DNA of 64,000 nt from Marinobacter szutsaonensis. GTDB lineage: Bacteria; Pseudomonadota; Gammaproteobacteria; Pseudomonadales; Oleiphilaceae. Each line of letters opens with the position of its first letter. Position 1 is the stretch's first letter. Location of the stretch: NCBI RefSeq assembly GCF_039523335.1, contig NZ_BAAAFC010000002.1, positions 310,001 to 374,000 on the forward strand, written 5' to 3'. Below the pieces are notes generated by a model that worked only from the letters and a program-made list of their open reading frames with translations, did no database searches and was not told the DNA's origin. Of this stretch, positions 61,992-64,000 are shown piece by piece. Position numbers and translations under genes: made by a program.

Positions 61992-62825
61992 ATGGAGAGA
62001 GCTACTGTTGTGCTGGTGGATGCCACGCAGTATGGGGCGGACCCAGAGGTCGTCAGGGTTATTGAGCGGAACTTTCCGATAGTCAGGGTCTCTGCGAAAG
62101 AAGATCTGGGCGCGGTGTATGCCAGCCATAACCGAGTGATCAGCTGTTTCGAGTTCGATTTTCCGGACATATCCAGCCTGTCCCTGCTGAGCGAGGCCAA
62201 GCAGGAGCACACCTCTGTGCCTGTGGTGATGTTCACCCAGCAGCACTCGGAGGCTCTGGCGGTATGGGCCCTCCGTAGTCGTGTGTGGGACTACTTTGTC
62301 AAACCAGTGCAAACGGACAGCGTGCTGGATTCCCTGCAAAGGCTGGAAAAGCTGGTTGGTAATCGCAGGGATCGCTCCGAACGGACCACAATCCTCAAGT
62401 CCCAGCCTCTTCCCGATGACGCCCGCTTCAAGAAACACAATTGCGAAGAAAAGATTGTCGAGTCAGCGGTTGCCTTCATAGAGCAGCATCTCTCGGAAAA
62501 ACTGATGCAGGCGGACATCGCCGAGCTCTGCGGCAGCAACAGCTACCAGCTCAGCCGGGCATTCAAACGGGCCCATGGCATAACCTTCCAGGATTACATC
62601 GTCCGACGCCGGATCGAGAAGGCGACCGAGCTTCTCCAGAACAACAGCGCCTCCGTAATTGATGTGTGCTGGGCCGTGGGCTTCCACGATGCATCTCACT
62701 TCACCCGGATGTTCCAGCGCCATATGGGCATGACGCCCAGTCAGTACCGCCATAAATGTAATACCAGTCGTGAAGAGGCGGCTTCCTCCCCTCAGCTTTC
62801 TCTGTATCAATTCCTTGAAACCTGA
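61992..62825 (+). CDS. AraC-type regulator with receiver-like N-terminal domain
   Basis: A 277-residue regulator. The first 120 residues are a receiver-like fold ('ATVVLVDATQYGAD', 'RVWDYFVKPVQTDSVLDSLQ'), with an Asp in the pocket, the Lys-Pro motif and a candidate phospho-Asp in 'FEFDFPDISS', though the usual D-x-MP signature is degenerate. Residues 155-255 are an AraC HTH ('LMQADIAELCGSNSYQLSRA', 'VIDVCWAVGFHDASHFTRMF'). An ATG at 61947 is equally possible; the 61992 ATG follows GGGG and starts at the fold. It lies upstream of the tad genes and may control them. Confidence 0.8.
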   Translation: MERATVVLVDATQYGADPEVVRVIERNFPIVRVSAKEDLGAVYASHNRVISCFEFDFPDISSLSLLSEAKQEHTSVPVVMFTQQHSEALAVWALRSRVWDYFVKPVQTDSVLDSLQRLEKLVGNRRDRSERTTILKSQPLPDDARFKKHNCEEKIVESAVAFIEQHLSEKLMQADIAELCGSNSYQLSRAFKRAHGITFQDYIVRRRIEKATELLQNNSASVIDVCWAVGFHDASHFTRMFQRHMGMTPSQYRHKCNTSREEAASSPQLSLYQFLET

Positions 62826-63036
62826 CCGGCACCTGCAAGGGGCACCTCTGCTTAACCTGGAATCGCCTGTGCGTATTCTGACGGCTTCCAGGATTCTCCT
62901 TTTGCAAGATCCTCCTAGTGTTTCGCCGGAATACTCCTAACCGACTTCTGAATAACTTCTTATGCTGAAACTACAGCGCACGGAGATGGCGCTGTGCCAT
63001 CAAGGAAGTATGTCTAAAGACTGCAGGAGTTATGAG

Positions 63037-63246
63037 ATGAAAAACTTCAAGGAAAAAGTAGTTGCGTTTCTTCGGGATGAGGAAGGTTTGGAGCTTGCCG
63101 AGTATGCAGTAGCTGGGTCTTTGATTGTTATCACCACGGTCGCGGCATTTTCAGAGCTTGGCGGTGTGATCGGTGACAAGATTGGTGAAATTACCGGGAT
63201 TATCAGGGACGGTGCCCCCGCCGACGCTGGCACAGGTGGCCAATAG
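63037..63246 (+). CDS. flp: Flp-type type IVb pilin
   Basis: A 69-residue Flp/Fap pilin. The prepilin cleavage site is after Gly17 ('RDEEG' then 'LELAEYAVAG'), with Glu at +5 and Tyr at +6, as in Flp subunits, and a hydrophobic helix (23-45). The protein forms the pilus assembled by the Tad system used for surface adhesion. CAGGAG lies 9 nt upstream. A hairpin follows. Confidence 0.9.
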   Translation: MKNFKEKVVAFLRDEEGLELAEYAVAGSLIVITTVAAFSELGGVIGDKIGEITGIIRDGAPADAGTGGQ

Positions 63247-63266
63247 AGTACTTGAGTATGCGGTAC

Positions 63267-63291
63267 AAGCGGGATCAAATTGATCCCGCTT
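63267..63291 (+). terminator. Hairpin after flp
   Basis: A 10-bp perfect stem AAGCGGGATC / GATCCCGCTT with a 5-nt loop, 20 nt past the pilin stop. No long T-run. A typical stabilising or attenuating structure after a highly expressed pilin gene. Confidence 0.7.
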
Positions 63292-63318
63292 CATTCACCG
63301 GATGATGGAGTTAATCAT

Positions 63319-63831
63319 ATGGATAGTGGCGCTGGGTTAACCGCGATCTTGATTAGCGGTCTTATCTTGGCAACGGTGATCGATTGCTCCGAGAGCCGCA
63401 TTCCGAACTGGCTAATCGTGATGCTCTTAGTTGCCGGAGGTGCTGTCCATATCTTCGTAGGACATATTGACGGAGTGCTACAAGCTTCGGCCGGACTGGT
63501 CGTCGGTATTGCCTGCTTCCTCCCCTTCTATATCTTTGGTGCCATGGGTGCTGGTGATGTCAAGTTACTTGGCACCGTGGGTTTTCTTATCGGTCCTTAC
63601 CATGTCGCAGTGGCAGCTCTGATGACACTGATGGTAGGTGGCTTGATTGCGATCATTTACATCGTAGCGAGAGGGGGGTTGGTGCCGATGCTTAGACGCT
63701 ACAGGTCGATGATCATGCTTTTGGCAGCGAAGCAGCCCCGCTATATTCCCCCCGCTGCGAATGAAGCAGCGGGATCCCGTTTTCCATACGCACTGGCGAT
63801 AGCATGCGGAACGGCTCTCGCAGTTCTGTAG
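63319..63831 (+). CDS. Prepilin peptidase TadV/CpaA (A24 family)
   Basis: A 170-residue aspartic membrane protease processing Flp prepilins. The two catalytic aspartates lie in 'ATVIDCSESRIPN' and 'GAMGAGDVKLLG'. About five or six helices; the N-methylation domain of PilD is absent, normal for TadV/CpaA. ATG at 63319 with GATGGAG upstream; it is 72 nt after flp. Confidence 0.9.
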   Translation: MDSGAGLTAILISGLILATVIDCSESRIPNWLIVMLLVAGGAVHIFVGHIDGVLQASAGLVVGIACFLPFYIFGAMGAGDVKLLGTVGFLIGPYHVAVAALMTLMVGGLIAIIYIVARGGLVPMLRRYRSMIMLLAAKQPRYIPPAANEAAGSRFPYALAIACGTALAVL

Positions 63832-63868
63832 CGGCCATACACAAGCAAAATTTATTGTGGAGTACGCA

Positions 63869-64000
63869 ATGGACGCCGAACTCTTGTTAACCAACTACAG
63901 GGATACGTCTCGGGCGAGCAATGATATTGGCAGGCCACACAGTCTTCATGAGACCGGTCTTGATCACTTCTTTGTCGCAGATTTATTGCTCAGACACCTC
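63869..64000 (+). CDS. Partial gene at right edge (putative Tad-locus protein)
   Basis: The first 44 codons of a gene running off the window, beginning ATG-GAC-GCC with GGAG about 9 nt upstream. The visible N-terminus ('HETGLDHFFVADLLLRHL') is reminiscent of an ATPase-like protein found in Pseudomonas-type Flp/Tad loci, but too little is present to call. Membership of the tad cluster is inferred from direction and position. Confidence 0.6.
   Translation, partial: MDAELLLTNYRDTSRASNDIGRPHSLHETGLDHFFVADLLLRHL

Noticed and set aside
61873-62082. Small plus-strand frame overlapping the AraC regulator start
   Set aside because: Its overlap with the clear receiver-like coding frame, absence of a ribosome site and lack of recognisable features make it unlikely to be a gene.

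Overview
The window is high-GC gammaproteobacterial chromosome, most likely from Marinobacter or a close relative. This is inferred from the gene families seen (ArgP/ArgO, a YdbH-YnbE-YdbL set, a PA2778/PA2779-type pair, a Pseudomonas-like MmsR-mms valine locus, TRAP and Liv transporters), not from a database search. Coding density is very high and both strands are used. There is no rRNA, tRNA, transposase, integrase, prophage or CRISPR array. The only stretch over 300 bp without a gene is 48865-49192, which holds three palindromic repeats.

Layout. 0-8.8 kb: small metabolic and stress genes (nitroreductase, SMR pump, MtfA peptidase, CopD-like and MaoC proteins, a convergent hybrid histidine kinase / LuxR regulator pair, universal stress protein). 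8.9-13.6 kb: a CoA-acylating semialdehyde dehydrogenase followed by a TRAP transporter. 13.6-20.8 kb: RNase Z, a phosphoribosyltransferase, a Gly/Met/Pro repeat Spy-like periplasmic protein, a dienoyl-CoA isomerase-like protein, a CPBP protease, and the divergent argP/argO lysine-arginine export pair. 20.8-23.4 kb: the ydbH-ynbE-ydbL envelope operon. 23.4-31.2 kb: SRAP protein, hydrolase, two SDRs, ThpR, a GNAT-nitrilase fusion and a FetAB-type exporter. 31.2-32.9 kb: a Zur box in front of a COG0523 zinc GTPase and a methyltransferase. 32.9-38.3 kb: a C39-like peptidase/PA2779 pair, a protein with carbonic-anhydrase-like metal motifs, and a Ser/Thr kinase-PP2C-FHA signalling triad.

38.3-48.9 kb: miscellaneous genes, then mmsR divergent from mmsA-acyl-CoA dehydrogenase-enoyl-CoA hydratase-3-hydroxyisobutyryl-CoA hydrolase-mmsB, a full route from isobutyryl-CoA to propionyl-CoA (valine catabolism). 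49.2-51.1 kb: an orphan T6SS vgrG. 51.2-61.7 kb: a PerM-like transporter, an MDR oxidoreductase, a proline racemase-like protein with Ser/Thr in place of the catalytic cysteines, then an acyl-CoA synthetase, a thioesterase and a complete Liv-type ABC importer. The acyl-CoA synthetase and the liv operon each have a TTTACGTA-centred palindrome upstream, suggesting common control. 62.0-64.0 kb: a receiver-AraC regulator and the start of a Tad/Flp pilus locus (Flp pilin, prepilin peptidase, one partial gene) in visibly more AT-rich DNA.

The most notable non-genic signal is a family of six 30-nt palindromes (GGGGTCAGA...TCTGACCCC) at 45.9, 48.9-49.0 and 61.8 kb. They look like REP/REPIN elements and one doubles as a terminator. 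The best candidates for undescribed biology are the carbonic-anhydrase-like protein beside the peptidase/PA2779 pair, the Ser/Thr proline racemase homologue, the Zur-controlled GTPase-methyltransferase pair and the GYGPGM-repeat Spy-like protein.
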